Shown in pieces: positions 32,101 to 45,600 of a DNA stretch of 64,000 bases. The stretch lies in assembly GCA_035610365.1 (NCBI GenBank), contig CM069434.1, forward strand, positions 103,838,806-103,902,805, read 5' to 3'. Position 1 is the first letter of the stretch. Each line of letters starts with the position of its first letter. The notes below the pieces were generated by a model. It was not told where the DNA came from. It searched no databases and saw only the letters and a program-made list of their open reading frames with translations. The position numbers and the translations under genes were made by a program. Source of the stretch: Aquatica leii. Lineage: Eukaryota; Arthropoda; Insecta; Coleoptera; Lampyridae.

Positions 32101-33130
32101 CAGTGTTGTGACGTATGTAGATACAAGTATCTAGATACAGTATCTAGATACTTTTGGAGTATCTAGTTACATATCTAGATACACTGGATAAAATGTAACT
32201 GCATCTGTATCTAGATACATTTTTCGTTGTATCTGAGTGGTTTAGATACTTAGATACTTTTTCTTGCTCAAATTGTAAATTATACAAGTTTTTAGTAAAC
32301 ACTGCGGTAGTTTTTTCTGTCAGTTCATCATGTACATTACAATTTGAATTTGGAGACTTTGTATTTGGTGTTTTATGAGTGCAATTCTTTCAACGTCGCC
32401 AATTCTAATGGAATTCTACCAAATTTAGAGATTTTATGTAGTAGCGGGTATTTTGTGAGTATTATAAACTGTTGTGGAATTTTGGGGAAAACCGTGTATG
32501 AACCTACGTTTTATATAATTAAGTATTACTTGAGAAATGTGACGTGTTAGCATTTATGCCATCAAACCAAATTCATACTTTAAAAAAAAGAAAACAAATT
32601 TCAACTTTGTAGAACTATGAGTACAATTGTGGTCATTGTGGAACTTTTATAGTTTATGCAGGGAATCGCGACAAAGTCAATTGGCAACACTGAATTTCTT
32701 CATCAGCTCAAATAGAGCAAAGAAGTGGAGAAACTTTTTAGTGTTAGTAGTTTACTATTAACTCTACGTCGAAATATAATGACGAGACATTTAACATGCT
32801 ATTAATTTTAAAGCAAAATAAGATTTATTTGTAAATTTGTATTTGTTTATGTGATTAAGGTTGATAAGGTAATGTTTTGCTTAATACCCAGGCAGCACAC
32901 TGACGTCATATGACGACACTGACACGTCTTAATGAAGTCTCGTAATTTTGACGTCAATGAGACGTAATGTGCTGCCTGGAATACAGTTATTGTGTTTTTA
33001 GATGAACTAAAGAAACAATTTTTTAAAATTTCATTTCATAATTTTGTTAAAAATGTATCTGACATGTATCTAGATACTCTCTTAAAGTATCTGTAACTGT
33101 ATCTAGATACTAGAAAAAAAGTATCTGGCA
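32101..33130. repeat. Cluster of palindromic GTATCTAGATAC repeats, possible hAT-type element
   Basis: Six copies of the core TATCTAGATA occur: four at 32128-32218 and two at 33066-33110, with further partial copies (GTATCTG, TTAGATACTT) between and around them. Dense subterminal palindromes at both ends of a roughly 1-kb stretch are typical of non-autonomous hAT elements. The left end CAGTGTTG at 32101 also fits, but no matching right end was found near 33130. A CAACACTG at 32685 is an alternative end. No ORF is supported inside. Confidence 0.5.
32888..32979. mobile_element. 92-bp MITE with AATAC target duplication
   Basis: It starts CCAGGCAGCAC and ends GTGCTGCCTGG, forming 11-bp perfect terminal inverted repeats that extend imperfectly through GACGTC-containing sequence. 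AATAC flanks both sides (32883-32887 and 32980-32984). It lies within the GTATCTAGATAC cluster and is probably a later insertion. Confidence 0.75.
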
Positions 33131-34351
33131 CATAAATGTTTCTCTGGAATGGTAAATGTAACATTGTATTACTATATACTTAACTGTGTTGTGGCATACG
33201 TTATCTCGTGGAAACAGCTGCATATAAATAACACGTAGATGGTTTCAGTTAGATAGCGTTTTTTAAAGACCACTTTGAATTAAAATGCATCATAAAATTT
33301 TTAACTGTAATGTTAAATTTATATTTAATTGCAAAAACTATTAGCACAAGGTAGTAGAGTTGATCGAAATATTCTTAAAGATAATAGTTTCTTTTAATTA
33401 TGCTAAAATTTAAACACTTTTTTAACAATGTTGCGAGTATTACGTATTAATTTATGTACAATATTTGTAGTTGTTTATTCCTTACGTATGAAATTTAAGT
33501 AAACAATCATACGTACAATGACAACGTTATGTAGGACTTAAAATTTTTATAGGATGTTATAAAACTTACCAAATTATTTATTTTGCATTGCTGTTGCCAT
33601 AATTAAAAAGTTTAGTTGTATAGTTTCTAGTACATGACAAAGTATATTTAGATAAATTGTTTTTTATAATACAATAAAATTTTTGCAGAAGAGTAGTTTA
33701 GTAAAGGTAGTAACATAAATATCTAAATTGTTTGTTATGTAACTACAGTAAAACCTGTTAAAATCTACCAAAATCAGATAAATTTTCCGCTTTATACAAA
33801 ATTCCGCTTTGTGAAGTTTTAATTAAAGTATAAAATAATTGCTTTTATTACGTACACTTTTTAAAATAAAATGGTAAAACTTGAAAACATTTGTTTAATA
33901 AAAACATAAACAAATGTTATTCATTTTAAAAAAAATTGGTAGTAGTCATTTGTTGAGGGTTTGTTTTTTTAACTCTGTTCTTATACTAAAAGATTTTATC
34001 AAACAGTTGCTTTTATCTTCTAAGTCCGACAAAAAACTGTTTTAAGTAATTTATAGAATTACTAAAACTATAAACATTTGATTTATTTTTTTTGCCAATC
34101 AAAATGTTTTAAAGTTTTTATTGATTTTTTAATAACGAAAGAATTATTCGTAAACGCAAAACAAATTTCAAGTAAACGTTCTTGTTTTTGATAAATGACA
34201 CATATTACACAAATTAACTAAAACGTAAAGAAGGAACATTTTCCATATTAGTATTATTTTAGCTTTCCTTGTAATTCATTGTGCTTTAAATATTTTGGAT
34301 TTTGAAATCGGTTGGTTTTAATATATATGGGTTTACGGCAAATACTTGACC
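33131..34351. other. AT-rich spacer, nothing recognised
   Basis: Very AT-rich, with no ORF of note and no family resemblance. Confidence 0.35.
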
Positions 34352-35068
34352 TTTTAGTCCGGTCAATTTAGACATAAAAATAGTGATCAAATAGTAAAAA
34401 TTTGCACAAAGTTGAGTTTTCGTAGAAACTTTCAGTTTACCATTACAAATGAAGTGCCAAAAGTCCCCATCGATCCCATGTGTGCTAAAAAATTTATTCG
34501 GGGTCAAAGGTCAAAATTTTCGGATTTTTTGGATTTTTCTCGAAAACGGTCAGTTTTATCGAAAAATTACTTCAGACCAAAGTTGTAGATCTTAAAATTC
34601 TCTATAAAAATGGTCTTTATAATTTTTTCTCTAAGACCAACCATTTCCCAGATATTGCAATTGTAAGAATCACGTTCTACAGAATATGTACACATTTTCA
34701 CACCACCTGTGAGGTAGTGTACTCGGTGCTTTTTTTACGTGGTATCCCCAGTAGGCCTACTCCACGAATCTTCATGATGTTTTTTTTAGGGACAATGCTT
34801 ATTTAATAGTAATATTGTATATAATATATTGTATATAATATTGTTGTCGTTCAGGGAACAGTTTCACTATTAAATCTTTATAGAAATAACTGAGCTCATA
34901 TAGTGATTAATTCTTTATTTTTGTTTTTATTATTATAATGTCTTTATACATTTATACTGTTTGGGTTTATGATAAGGAAAATAAAATTAAATAAAATAAA
35001 ATAATAGTATGAAGAGTATCGATATTAGTTATTGAATTCAACTGTCGTTCTAATTTTTTTTTGTTACT

Positions 35069-38000
35069 TTATTCTGATTCATACTCAACTTCAACAATAA
35101 TGTATCCTTCGATTTCTTCTTCTTCTTCTTCTTGTTGAATGTTCAAAAATTGTTCAAATGAAGATCAATCAGTTATCTCTTCATCAAAATCATATGAATC
35201 TTCCTCTGTTGTAATTAATTGAACATTTGAGCAAGACAGGCTTTGGCGATTTGTACACGCTGAAGAACATTGTAACCCTACTTTTTTACAGCCACATTTG
35301 GCACTACAACCTTTTTTGCAATTGCGAAAAATAGTGTTAAGAAGTTTTTCTGGAGCAGGGGACAGTAAAGTTTGAATCGGTTCCAAAGTATTATTTATTA
35401 ATTTCCAACCCCAGTCTTCAGGGTTAAGTTGATTGCTTTGCCATGTCTGAACTTGATAATATACTCGATACAAGTGTTGAATAGCAGATGCCAATGTTGG
35501 AGGAAGACAAGATAGTTGTACTTGTTTTTTGTTTTTTGTATTTTTCACAAATGTTAAATATCTGTACTTATCTATGCAATCTATTTTTTTGGAGCCCCAT
35601 AAACAGCAAGAAGAAACTGAATTCCTTTCGTAATTATTGTTTGAGGTGAAGAATCAATTTCTGTAAATACTTTTGCGCAGTCAACCAAATCTTTCTTCTC
35701 AAATAATTTTAATACTGAATTTTTACCCCTTCTAAACATTGCTGACGTAGTATCGCAACCGGTTATCGCATGCAAAAATAAAATATAGTTTTGGCATTTC
35801 GGATGAGCTGATAAACTTTTTGAAGAATATATTTCTGATCGTTGTTGCGCCTTCCCAGGTTTCAGAAAGTAAATAATTTTATCATATGGAGTCTTTGCAG
35901 TGAGTAGTACTAACAAATCAACATCTTCACCCACTACAATAGTTGTGTTTGTTGCACTAAATTTTTCTGTTGCTGTTTCAATTATGAGGACATCGGCGTC
36001 ATTCTGAGCTTGTTTCACGCCAATATTTTCAACTGTCAATTTGTCATTTAACATGGAAATAAAACAAGATTTATTTTTAATGTTTGCAAAAAATTGGTGT
36101 TGGTTTGCTGGAACTTTCATAAATTCATCAAAGATTATGTCGGAACTTGAGGTTGTTTTAGTAGTTCGACGACGTTGTTCTGCAGTTTTTATACTCTTTG
36201 TTGTGTCACTATAGCCATCAAATACTACCGTCACTGTATGACCATAATGTCTATGTAAATATTGAACATAATTTTCAAAAATTACATTGAAGGTTTCTTC
36301 TCGATCCCACACAACGTTATGTAGTAGATATCCTCCATCAATAATGTAAACAGCGTTTGTACAATCAACCTCACCATTGATTGATTGAAAGAAATCGTAA
36401 ATAGCTGACTTCATTGTTTTACGCATTCCAGCTGCATCGAAGAGTGATAACGGGTAAGGAGCTAACTCATATGCGAAAAATCTCATGTTGAAAAGTCTTA
36501 GTGACACTTATACGTTGAAATAATAATACTGGGTCTATTGGTACTTCTTCTTCGTGAATTTTCACAGTGCTAGTCGCAGCTAAAAGAGGAAGTACTTTTT
36601 TACTGCGTTTCAGTTTTATATTATTGAAAGCTTGACCTGTCATTTTAGACATGAAGGCAATCCCAAGTTCACGAGCTTTATGACAATTAATCTTATCGTC
36701 ACCAACGACTCCTGGAGCAATAGATAATATTTTGTTTATTTTGGGAAAAGGATCATGTGATGAAAACCAGTCAAGAATTATTTTAATATCTTTAGCATCT
36801 TTCTTAACTCTCGAGTCGCTCGCATCTACATGTTGATCAGTCGTGTCCATTCAAACATTAGCAAGATCTTCCAACCCGTCACACACTGTGTTCATTGCAT
36901 GCATTCCGTAAACCCATTTGTTTATCACACTTTCTTTTGTACTTCTGCCTCGAGAAATACCTCCATCTGTCTTCATGATTTTCATCATTGATTGCTCGAT
37001 AATCATATTTGTTGAAGTTCCACAACTAAGTTTATCAGAACGTCGAACAGTAAAAAATCCTTCGGTAAACCTTTGATAAACACTAGGATCAATTACCTCC
37101 CTTAATTGAAACATATCCTGCAAGTATAAGTGCGCAGATTTAGCGTAAGGTAAATTCCCCGATGCATGGAAGTAAGGAAGCATTTCTTTAACGCTGTTCA
37201 AATGTGCTTGCCAATCTCCCATACGTTCAGCTCTTATTTCCTTATTATCCTTTGCAATGGACACCATCCGAAAATATTGTACCCATAATTGTGCAGTTGG
37301 TCCTCGTTTCTGATATTCTATTAATTTTTAATTAAATAAATCAAGTAAAGGTCCAGATATTTCCTCATCATCTTCAATGTCATAGTATGAAAGAGTATTA
37401 TTGAGAATATTTTCAACTTTAATGATAAGATTTGCATCCATAACATCATCAATAGCTTGGTCTTTTAATATTGTTAATGCTAACGTGAGATGAACTAACG
37501 TGTGAGCTCGAACTGCCCTCGCGTAAGCATAGCCATTGAGCATTTTCTCTAAAGACTTAGGTGCATAGATCTCAGAAAGTACTTCTTTTAAACCACTCCC
37601 TTGCATAATATAACCTATTGCGCCGAAAAAGGACATTAACAAATGAAATCCACTCAATCTAACTATAATCCTTGATAATTCCGATCCTTCGCATACAGAG
37701 GTTGATCAAAAGTAATTAACTCTATGGTTGTCACGTTTAGTATCTTCTAAAGCACAAAGTAAAGTTGTGTATATAGTACTGTAATTACTTGCAGGTTGTT
37801 GAACAAATGGCAGAAATAAAATTTTTGATTTCGAAAAGTCTAGTATATTACTAGTCATGTGTTCAATGTAACCATTCCAACCGGGTAAAGGGAAATTTTT
37901 GCATTTTCTATAAAACCATATCATATCAACTTTTTTTAGAAAAGATACTTTTGTTTCATTTTCGTATTCAAAATCTCGCACATTTATTTTGGAATATCCT

Positions 38001-39469
38001 ATTACGCCAGTATTTTGATAAACCTGTATAGGTACATGAGCCTTGGTTGCAAAATCTTTAGCTGAAAGAATTTCAGTGACTCGTGGCATCGGCTCTTCTT
38101 GTAATACTGAATCTTTGGGAGTTACAATTTGTATTATACCCATTATATGAAGCGTATTATTGCCATCCAAAGTATTAACATTAATATCAGCATTATCTGC
38201 AACATATTGAAGAAATGTGCTAGCTTCTGGTGATAAAATGTGAGGTGGGCGACTGAAAACTGCTGCTGCTTCATAGTTCATTGTTTCACTGTAAGATGCG
38301 CATAAACCAAACGACTAGAAAATTTGTATAAGGCATTTTGAACCAAACCGCCGATGAAAAAAAACTGAAAGACACAGTTGTAATTTAGATTTAAAGGTTC
38401 TAAGCCTAACAGCAGTCATTATGCAATGACTAATATTTGGACAAAAAAACTTCAAATGATCCAAATTATGACGCTTGTTTTTAAGAATGACTTGTTCCAA
38501 AAAATATGATAATGATTCGGGAATATCGTTATTTATATTCTCAAAGATTCTACCTGGTGACGGATACATAGTATTATCGAACACACAAGATTGAATATCT
38601 TCTCGAATAATTTCTGCCGCAGCTTGTAAAGTTTTCCACCGTTTTTCCTTTTCATTCAAGTTTTTGTTATCAGACCAGGCTTGACTTAAAATGTCTTGGT
38701 AATTGTCTACAAAACAAATAAATGTTAATTTTCCCAGCTTCTCTGTAATATAATTCTACTACCATACTTTAATTTCAATCGTATTTTTATCGTTGTTTTC
38801 TAAAGTTACATTTGGACAAACATTCTTTAATTCATCCAACGTAAACTGCCAGTCATCGCTACTTTCGATAAATTTAAAAATTTCCTTTACTGCAGAGTTT
38901 ACAGCCTCACTTTGAGGACAACCAGTTTCACCGCCAGTATTAGGTTTCAGGAAAGATATGTAACAACTGCTATGGTATTTAGTATCAGCAGCGACTAAAT
39001 CATACTCAAAATTAATGCGTGCAAGGACAGCTTTTGACACGTCATCAGAACGATCTTTAGCTAATTTTAAAAGGGATTCTTTGAATGTAAGTGTAGAAAC
39101 TTTATGAATTTTTCTGCGATAATTCTGCGCTTTCTTCTTCTCAGCCTCTTCATCGCCACAAAATAAGCAATGTGTTTTAAAACAAAAACTGGAATCACTT
39201 AATCGTGCTCTAGTACGAGGTGGACTTACTTTCGAAGTACTGGCCTGTTCATCCTCACGTTGTCTTTTTGCTGCAGAGATTGAACTTTTCCGGGTGTACG
39301 ATTTTCTGCAATCCACGTGAATGGTAACGGACTTTTGACTTCTTAAATAATCAGTAAACTCATCACTTCTCGCGACACTGGCATCGATTAAAGTTGACAT
39401 CCTACGACTGACCTCAACAGTTTCATCTTCAGTCAAAAGTTTATTGCAAATAAAGCAAAACTGTGACAT
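35069..39469 (-). pseudogene. Academ-like transposase: Cys-rich N-terminus, XPG-like nuclease, Cys-rich tail (fragmented)
   Basis: Open pieces from N to C: 38759-39469 (ATG at 39467-39469; FCFICNKLL and KTHCLFCGDEE zinc-like motifs, SSCYISFLKP), 38315-38659, 37706-38281, 37328-37657, 36851-37267, 36467-36850, 35581-36507 and 35165-35548. The 35581-36507 piece holds the nuclease signature: VYIIDGGYLLHNV, then NDADVLIIETA, VVGEDVDLLVLL and FLHAITGCDTTSAMF, corresponding to the acidic sites and helix-hairpin-helix start of XPG/FEN enzymes. The last piece has CKKGCSAKCGCKKVGLQCSS. A TGA at 35165-35167 is followed in frame by 31 more codons, including a Glu run, to TAA 35069-35071. The 100-bp gap at 38660-38758 may be an intron. 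The others look like frameshifts, so the copy is probably dead. Confidence 0.62.
35113..35133. repeat. CTT microsatellite encoding a Glu run
   Basis: Seven TCT/CTT units on the + strand. They encode the Glu run of the transposase tail on the - strand. Confidence 0.7.
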
Positions 39470-40095
39470 TTTTTTTAAATATTGATTAGCACAAACAACA
39501 ACAGTAGACGCTTGTAATAAATACGTTTATTCACTCGAACTGTACGTTTGACACTAAAAGAAGCAGGTATGTGAACGACACTATACGGACAATATAATAG
39601 CCAGATGTTATTCAAGGCCATACGAGTAGAGGGGATTATTCTGTAAGGGACTGGCTGTTTTTTGAAAGTATATTTTCTTAAAATAGTATAATGTATACAT
39701 AAAAGAGACACAAGTAGGGATTTTTGCTTGCTTAAGTGCCTGAATATGTATATACGTGGCATATGTGTGCATATTATGTAGAACGTGATTCTTACAAGCG
39801 CAATATCTGGAAAATGGTTGGTCTTAGAGAAAAAATCATAAAAACCATTTTTATAGAGAATGTTAAGATCTACAATTTTGGTCTGAAGTAATTTTTTGAT
39901 AAAACTGACCGTTTTTGGGAAAAATCCAAAAAACCGAAAATTTTGACCTTTGACCCCAAATCAATTTTTTAGCACACATGGGATCGATAGAGACTTTTGG
40001 CACTTTATTTGTAATGGTAAACTGAAGGTCTCTACAAAAATTGAGCTTTGTGGGAATTTTTACTATTTCAATTGTCTAAATTGACCGGACTATTT

Positions 40096-40930
40096 TTTGC
40101 GATTTGGAATTAGTAAACTCGATCGGCGTACACATCTGCCGCGTCGAGAGTTAACTTAACGATTGATCAACCGGATGAGTGTAGGGGGATCAAACGCGCC
40201 ACAGGCCGGACATGCTCGTCATCATTTTTCGCGATTTATTTGAAATTTCAATATAAGATCTTACAACTCGGCTTTCCAGACTCGTGATCGCCCTCAATCA
40301 GTACAATCAGTAACGCTCAGGTTCTTTTTTCCAAGTGATGTACGGTAAGAAACACAACGTAAGCAACAAAATTTCGAACTTTGTTTGACACAATATATTT
40401 TCAAGGCAAAAAATATATAAATTTTGCGCTAACAAGCAATTTATGCGAGAAAAGGTCGAACAAATTGAGCCTCACGTCCACTGACTGCCATTGTCTGCTG
40501 GCTTAGATACGGTTAAAAGCATTTTGTTAGAGATTGTTTGCCTTTCCCCATAGGCGCTGGTAATTGGTGGGGCTTCGTGTGATCGTGAAAGTTAATTGAA
40601 AAACTTGTTATACATTTATTATTGTATATTCATCAGAAAAACAAGTAAGAACAATGGCGATCTTAATCCGCCTTAAAAGAGGTTACCCTCTCTCTCCCCA
40701 ACGCGCATATGCGTGCGCACTATCTAGATGTTGAGTCAAAACACTCGCTTCCGTTGAAATCACAGATTTCAACCGAAATTTACAAACTAAGAATACAACA
40801 TAAATACATTAAATATAATAAGATGCAACAACATAAAATTTAAATTTTATATCATATTTCGTAACTCAAATTTATAATTCAACTCCGAATAGCACCACGT
40901 ATAATTATTTACAGAAAACATCAAACGTTT
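40096..40930. other. Spacer between the Academ-like element and BEL/Pao remnant
   Basis: No gene. It may include 3' untranslated or LTR sequence of the BEL/Pao element, but I could not identify an LTR end or a second copy. Confidence 0.3.
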
Positions 40931-43900
40931 AATTCGGTGGCAGCACGCCACCGTTTGTGCACTGATTGACGCAAAACACTTCCATTTGCAAGACGCAAGG
41001 ATGCTGCGCGTATTACGTTGTCATCACCTGGATGTAACTGAATTACACGTCCTAGTCGCCACTGTAGAGGCGGGACGTTGTCTTTTTAAAGTAAGACGAT
41101 GGAATCAAGTTTCAATAGATGGGGTAGTCGTTGGAACCATTTTTGTCTTTGTTGATACTTAGGAACCACCTCACGACTCCAACGTTTCTAAAAATGCTGG
41201 TATATTTGTTGTGTTCTCCTAAACGCGTATAAGCGATTTTTTGATGTATGGGTTAAATCGGTTTCGGGAATAGAAGCTAAAGGACTACCAATTATTAAAT
41301 GGCCAGATGTTAATGGAGTAACGTCATCAGGTTCTGAGGAAATCAAAGATAACGGTCTTGAGTTCAAAACCGCCTCTATCATTGTTAGAGTCGTATATAA
41401 CTTTTCAAATGTCAAATTTGAACTACCCAACACACGTATTAAATGCACCTTAACTGTTTTGGCTGAGCTTTCCCATAACTCTCCTTTGTGAGGAGGATTA
41501 GGATTAATAAAATTCCATTTTATAGCTTTAGAGTGCAAGTAATCAATAATTTTACCGTGCGACTGCGATTCATGTAATATTCCGAACTAAAAATCTAATT
41601 TTGCTTTCGCGCCTTGAAAATTCGTGGCGTTAACGTGAGATATAGTACCTATCAACCCTCTATGAGCGATAAAACGCTTTAATGTGTTCAAAAATGAGTC
41701 AGTAGATAGAGACGTTACTAATTCTAAATGCATGGCACAAGTTACCATGCAAACAAACACACATATATACGCCTTTGAACAACGTGCTCCCCTCGTACGC
41801 CTATCTTTAATAAGAATCGGACCAGCACAGTCAAGGCCGACATCGTAAAATGGGTGAACAAAATTTAAACGAGTTCTGGGTAAGTCTCCCATTAAAGGAT
41901 AGCGAACAATTGGACTTGCCTAAAAACAACTGGTACACCTTCTAATAATTCTCTTTACATAACCGAGTCCTCCAATAGGCCAAAACCTTTCCCTAAGTGT
42001 AGCAAGAAGTGCCTGTGCTCCACAATGGAGTAGTTCTGTGTGATAACTTCGTATAATCAACTCGGTAAGCTGATGGCCTTTGGGCAGTATTAATGGATAC
42101 CTTTTCTCAAACGAGAAAGAAGAATGAGATAATCTGCCTCCAACACGAAGACACCCTTCGTCGTCTAAAAACGGATTAAGAGCTCGAATACGTAAAGATT
42201 TGACAACCCTGTTGTCATTAATTGATTTGATCTCATTTGAGAAGTTATATTGTTGGCATAACTTTACTAACGTGGTTAAAGACATTTTTAACTCATCGAC
42301 TTGCAGTGCGTTCTTGCGAATATTAGCTTTTTGACAATTTTTGACAAACCTTAAAATATAAGCAAATACTCTTTGAAGTTTTCCCAGTGTAGAATATCTT
42401 TTACAAAAGGCGTTAAAAAATTCAGTTTCTGCAGACATATTAAGTAGTACTGAGGAAGTTTTAAATTATGTGGTCAGTACCAAAAGGTAATTTGGCTTCT
42501 AACAGAAATTTGGGACCATGAAACCAAATATCATTGTTTTTTAGATTTGTTATACTCAACCCACGAGAAACCAAATCAGCTGGGTTGCTAGAAGTGGCAA
42601 CATGGTGCCAATTTTGAATATTGGTACATTCTTAGATAGTAGCGATACGGTTTGCGACAAACCTTTTGTATTTGTTAGGAGTAGAATTAATCCAATGTAG
42701 GATAATCTTAGAATCGGTCCACAAAAAATATGATTTGATTTAGCTTTAAAGATATCAACAACCTTAAAACACCATTCAGCCAACAAGACCGCAGCACATA
42801 ATTCCAACCGTGGAATAGTGGTTGTGCGTAAAGGTGAGACTTGCGATTTTGAGAGTAAAAGGTTTGAAACAATACCGCCAGATGATGTCAGACAGCGCAA
42901 GAAGAAACAACAACCGTAAGCTACAGTGCTTGCATCGCAAAACCCGTGTATTTGAATTTCTGAATATTGAGACGGTATAACAGAACGGTTGACCATCATG
43001 ACGCTCAGTTTAGATAACTGATCTCTAAAATCCCTCCATTTAGAAACAAAGTCGATAGAAATATAATCGTCCCAATTAAGGCCAGCCTGCCAGAGAGCTT
43101 GTATCATTAATTTCCTTTGTACAACAAGAGGTGCAAATAGACCCAAGGGATCGAAGACCCTTGCGACTGCAGAAAGAAGTTTTTTTTTGTAGGAATGGCA
43201 TCGTCGACTGACTTTTGAACCTTGCAGAATAAAGTATCCTTCTCAGCATCCCAATGCAGACCTAATGTTTTAGAATCAGCACGTCCGCCCAAGGGAACAG
43301 AGGCAAAATCTACCTCCGCTGTATTAGCAGAATCAAAAACCTCTAGTTTGTTAGACAGAAATTTTCTAATGACGAATCCAGAAGCTGCGAGAATAGAATA
43401 TACCTCATTCTTGAGGCAAATAGCCTCTTTAACAGAAGTTGTTGAAAACAGAAGTTCGTTCATATAGAAATTTTTTGTAATGACTTCAGCGGCCTCCGGG
43501 AACACGTCCTTGTTCAGTTCGGCAAGGTAAAGTAAGCACCGCGTGACCAGAAAGCTGGCAGATGCTGTGCCGTAAGTAATAGTATTTAAACGGAAAATGG
43601 AAACAGGATCAGAGGGCTGTTCCCTTCAAAGTATGTGTTGAAATATCCTAAAGTCAGAGTTCACGTTGACCATGGGGTACATTTTAGTTATATCTCTGCA
43701 AATGGCAACTTCATGTAGGCGGAAGCGCAATAAAATATCGAGCAAGCCATCCTGAACTTGAGGGCCTACCAACTGTGCATCATTCACAAAAACGCCAGTA
43801 GAAGATTTAGCACTGGAATCAAAAATGAAGTGGTTAAAAACGTTTGTTTTATTACTGCATGATGAGGTAAGAATTGGGGTGGTACAGAACCACTATTAAC

Positions 43901-44010
43901 AGAACCATCGATGGTTTCCAGGATACGTTCTGACGGAGCAAACATTCATTTTGAGTGATCCTTGTCATATGTTCGAGTTTTTGGTATTCGAACTTGGACC
44001 GTCGCCCCCA
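40930..44010 (-). pseudogene. BEL/Pao retrotransposon pol remnant
   Basis: Pieces in pol order on the - strand. RT, about 43500-43900, includes RLHEVAICRDITKMY and TYGTASASFLVTRC. 43107-43505 follows, with FYMNELLFSTTS, where the usual YVDD active site reads YMNE. The RNase H region is 42556-43146 (IQIHGFCDAS). The integrase zinc domain is 41920-42438 (HCGAQALLATLRERFWPIGG). The integrase core is 41587-41892: VGLDCAGP keeps the first Asp, while SHVNATNF replaces the usual SDNGTNF, so the second Asp is lost. The Glu-bearing part is 41188-41538 (PPHKGELWESSAK). The C-terminal domain reaches about 40930 (LGRVIQLHPGDDN). Gag and protease are missing. With RT and integrase active sites altered and many breaks, it is dead. 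Confidence 0.8.
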
Positions 44011-45600
44011 AGGTTCACATGGGTTGAATTATGTTCTCAGACAATCAGCTTGATGCTATATCACTCTCCTTGTGAATAGCGATGTCGTTATCTAGCCGAA
44101 TCGTTATTTTGGTAAAATCAGTATGCTGTATAATTTATAACGGTTCCACTGATATCGACTTTCGTCATCCACTCTCGTTATTTTGAACCATAACGATTAT
44201 GATATAACGGCGGCGTTTTGATAACAGTTATAAACATAACGATTGTGATGTATAGGCTTGAGAGCTTTTTTTGTATGAAAAAATAATTTTGCAGATGTTT
44301 TGCGCGTTGCATTATACGAGGAACTAAAAAATGCAATCAGAAAAAGAATCTTTTCAGTTTTACCGTGTATTTAAGAAAGTAAGGTTAAAAACATATTTTT
44401 TCATACAGGCAAAGAAACATTTTACGCGAAAACAGCGACCCGTTTGAAGTAACTACGTAAACAAAATGTATAAAAAAGATGTAAGTTATGTAACGGTGTG
44501 TTTTGCAACTCAGTTTTATTTTGAATTAATACAAGATGCTTATACTTTTACGTAATGATTAAAACCACTATTCAATAGAAAATTGTGGCTATCGAGGGAT
44601 GATGTGCGTCACTTAATGGAGGTCGTAGCAAACATTTGAATTTCATTTCATACCAGGTAGTTTTAGTTTGGATTTTTTGTATTTGAAAGTTTACCGGCCA
44701 GATGTTTTACGACGGCACGGCGTGTGCCCTATATCCTATTCACTCTTATACGTTCGGCGGTCGTATAGCACTCTTTGTTTTTTTAATGGCGATACTTTCT
44801 TCCAAAATAATAACTGCAAGACAATGCGCGACATATCGATATAATTAAAATCTGATAGCGTTTGGTCGCTAAGTATAACGAGAGTGTTACAGCATTAGGC
44901 TGAATAAAGTAAACCCAATGTGAATAACAAACAAACTATTACCCTAAAACGTTGCAAGGTAGAGGAAAGTTGCACATACACATTTTTATAGAGGACAAAA
45001 TTTACTATAAAAAAGTCCGCGGAAGTGTACAATTACTTTTTATAGTTTAGAAGATACAAGTGTGCAAAATTACACGATAATGTCTTACATTACATTAAAA
45101 TTCTGTAACTCTTAAACTATTAGATATAATTATACCCTTCCTCAGACTATTTTGCAGTAAATTTTGTGCTCTGTAATATGTTTATGTGCAATTTTCATCT
45201 ATATTGTACAGATTTTGCAGCGTACAAGGCGGAAGCTCCCGCGTATCTGATTCTGCAATTACTATAATTATTTTTCAGCTCTACTGAGTGAAATTAAGAC
45301 TTATTATATTTTTAAAACATAAAACAAATCATAAGGTATACCTTGTTTAATAATAATAAACATTGCATCCAAAAAATACAAAAAATGAAGTGAGATTGGG
45401 CATCACCGCAAGTTCCAGATTTATTTCATCTGAGCGTTTCCTTGTTTCGTTACATAAGCCATTGAATCAAGTTCCCTATAAGTGTTTTCAGCACTAATAT
45501 TCACAACAAAACCTAAGTAATCTACTGAGCCATCACAATTGGAATATGCAAAATCAACAGATGGATCGAATAGCAAATGACATAGTTCAAACGCTTTGTT
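44011..45600. repeat. Spacer with an inverted repeat (possible MITE, 44965-45196)
   Basis: 44965-45007 and 45156-45196 are inverted copies (GAAAGTTGCACATACACA and its partner), with about seven mismatches in 41. The enclosed 150 bp has no ORF. The rest of the stretch, including 45200-45600, holds nothing I recognise. Confidence 0.45.

Larger units (their letters stand above)
34355..40092 (-). mobile_element. 5.7-kb DNA transposon with long inverted repeats, probably Academ
   Basis: The left repeat (34355-34680) and right repeat (39778-40092) are inverted copies at about 85% identity by eye. Both start TAGTCCGGTCAATTTAGACA on the outside and end CACGTTCTAC on the inside. TTT flanks both ends (34352-34354, 40093-40095), compatible with a 3-bp target duplication but weak because of T-runs. 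The interior encodes one long - strand protein with an XPG/FEN-like nuclease region and Cys-rich ends, the combination described for Academ elements. The coding frame is broken in several places. Confidence 0.7.

Noticed and set aside
34286..34507. 73-codon - strand open frame
   Set aside because: It lies in the inverted repeat of the Academ-like element, and the other repeat copy does not keep it.
43222..43467. 81-codon + strand open frame
   Set aside because: Antisense shadow of the BEL/Pao RT.
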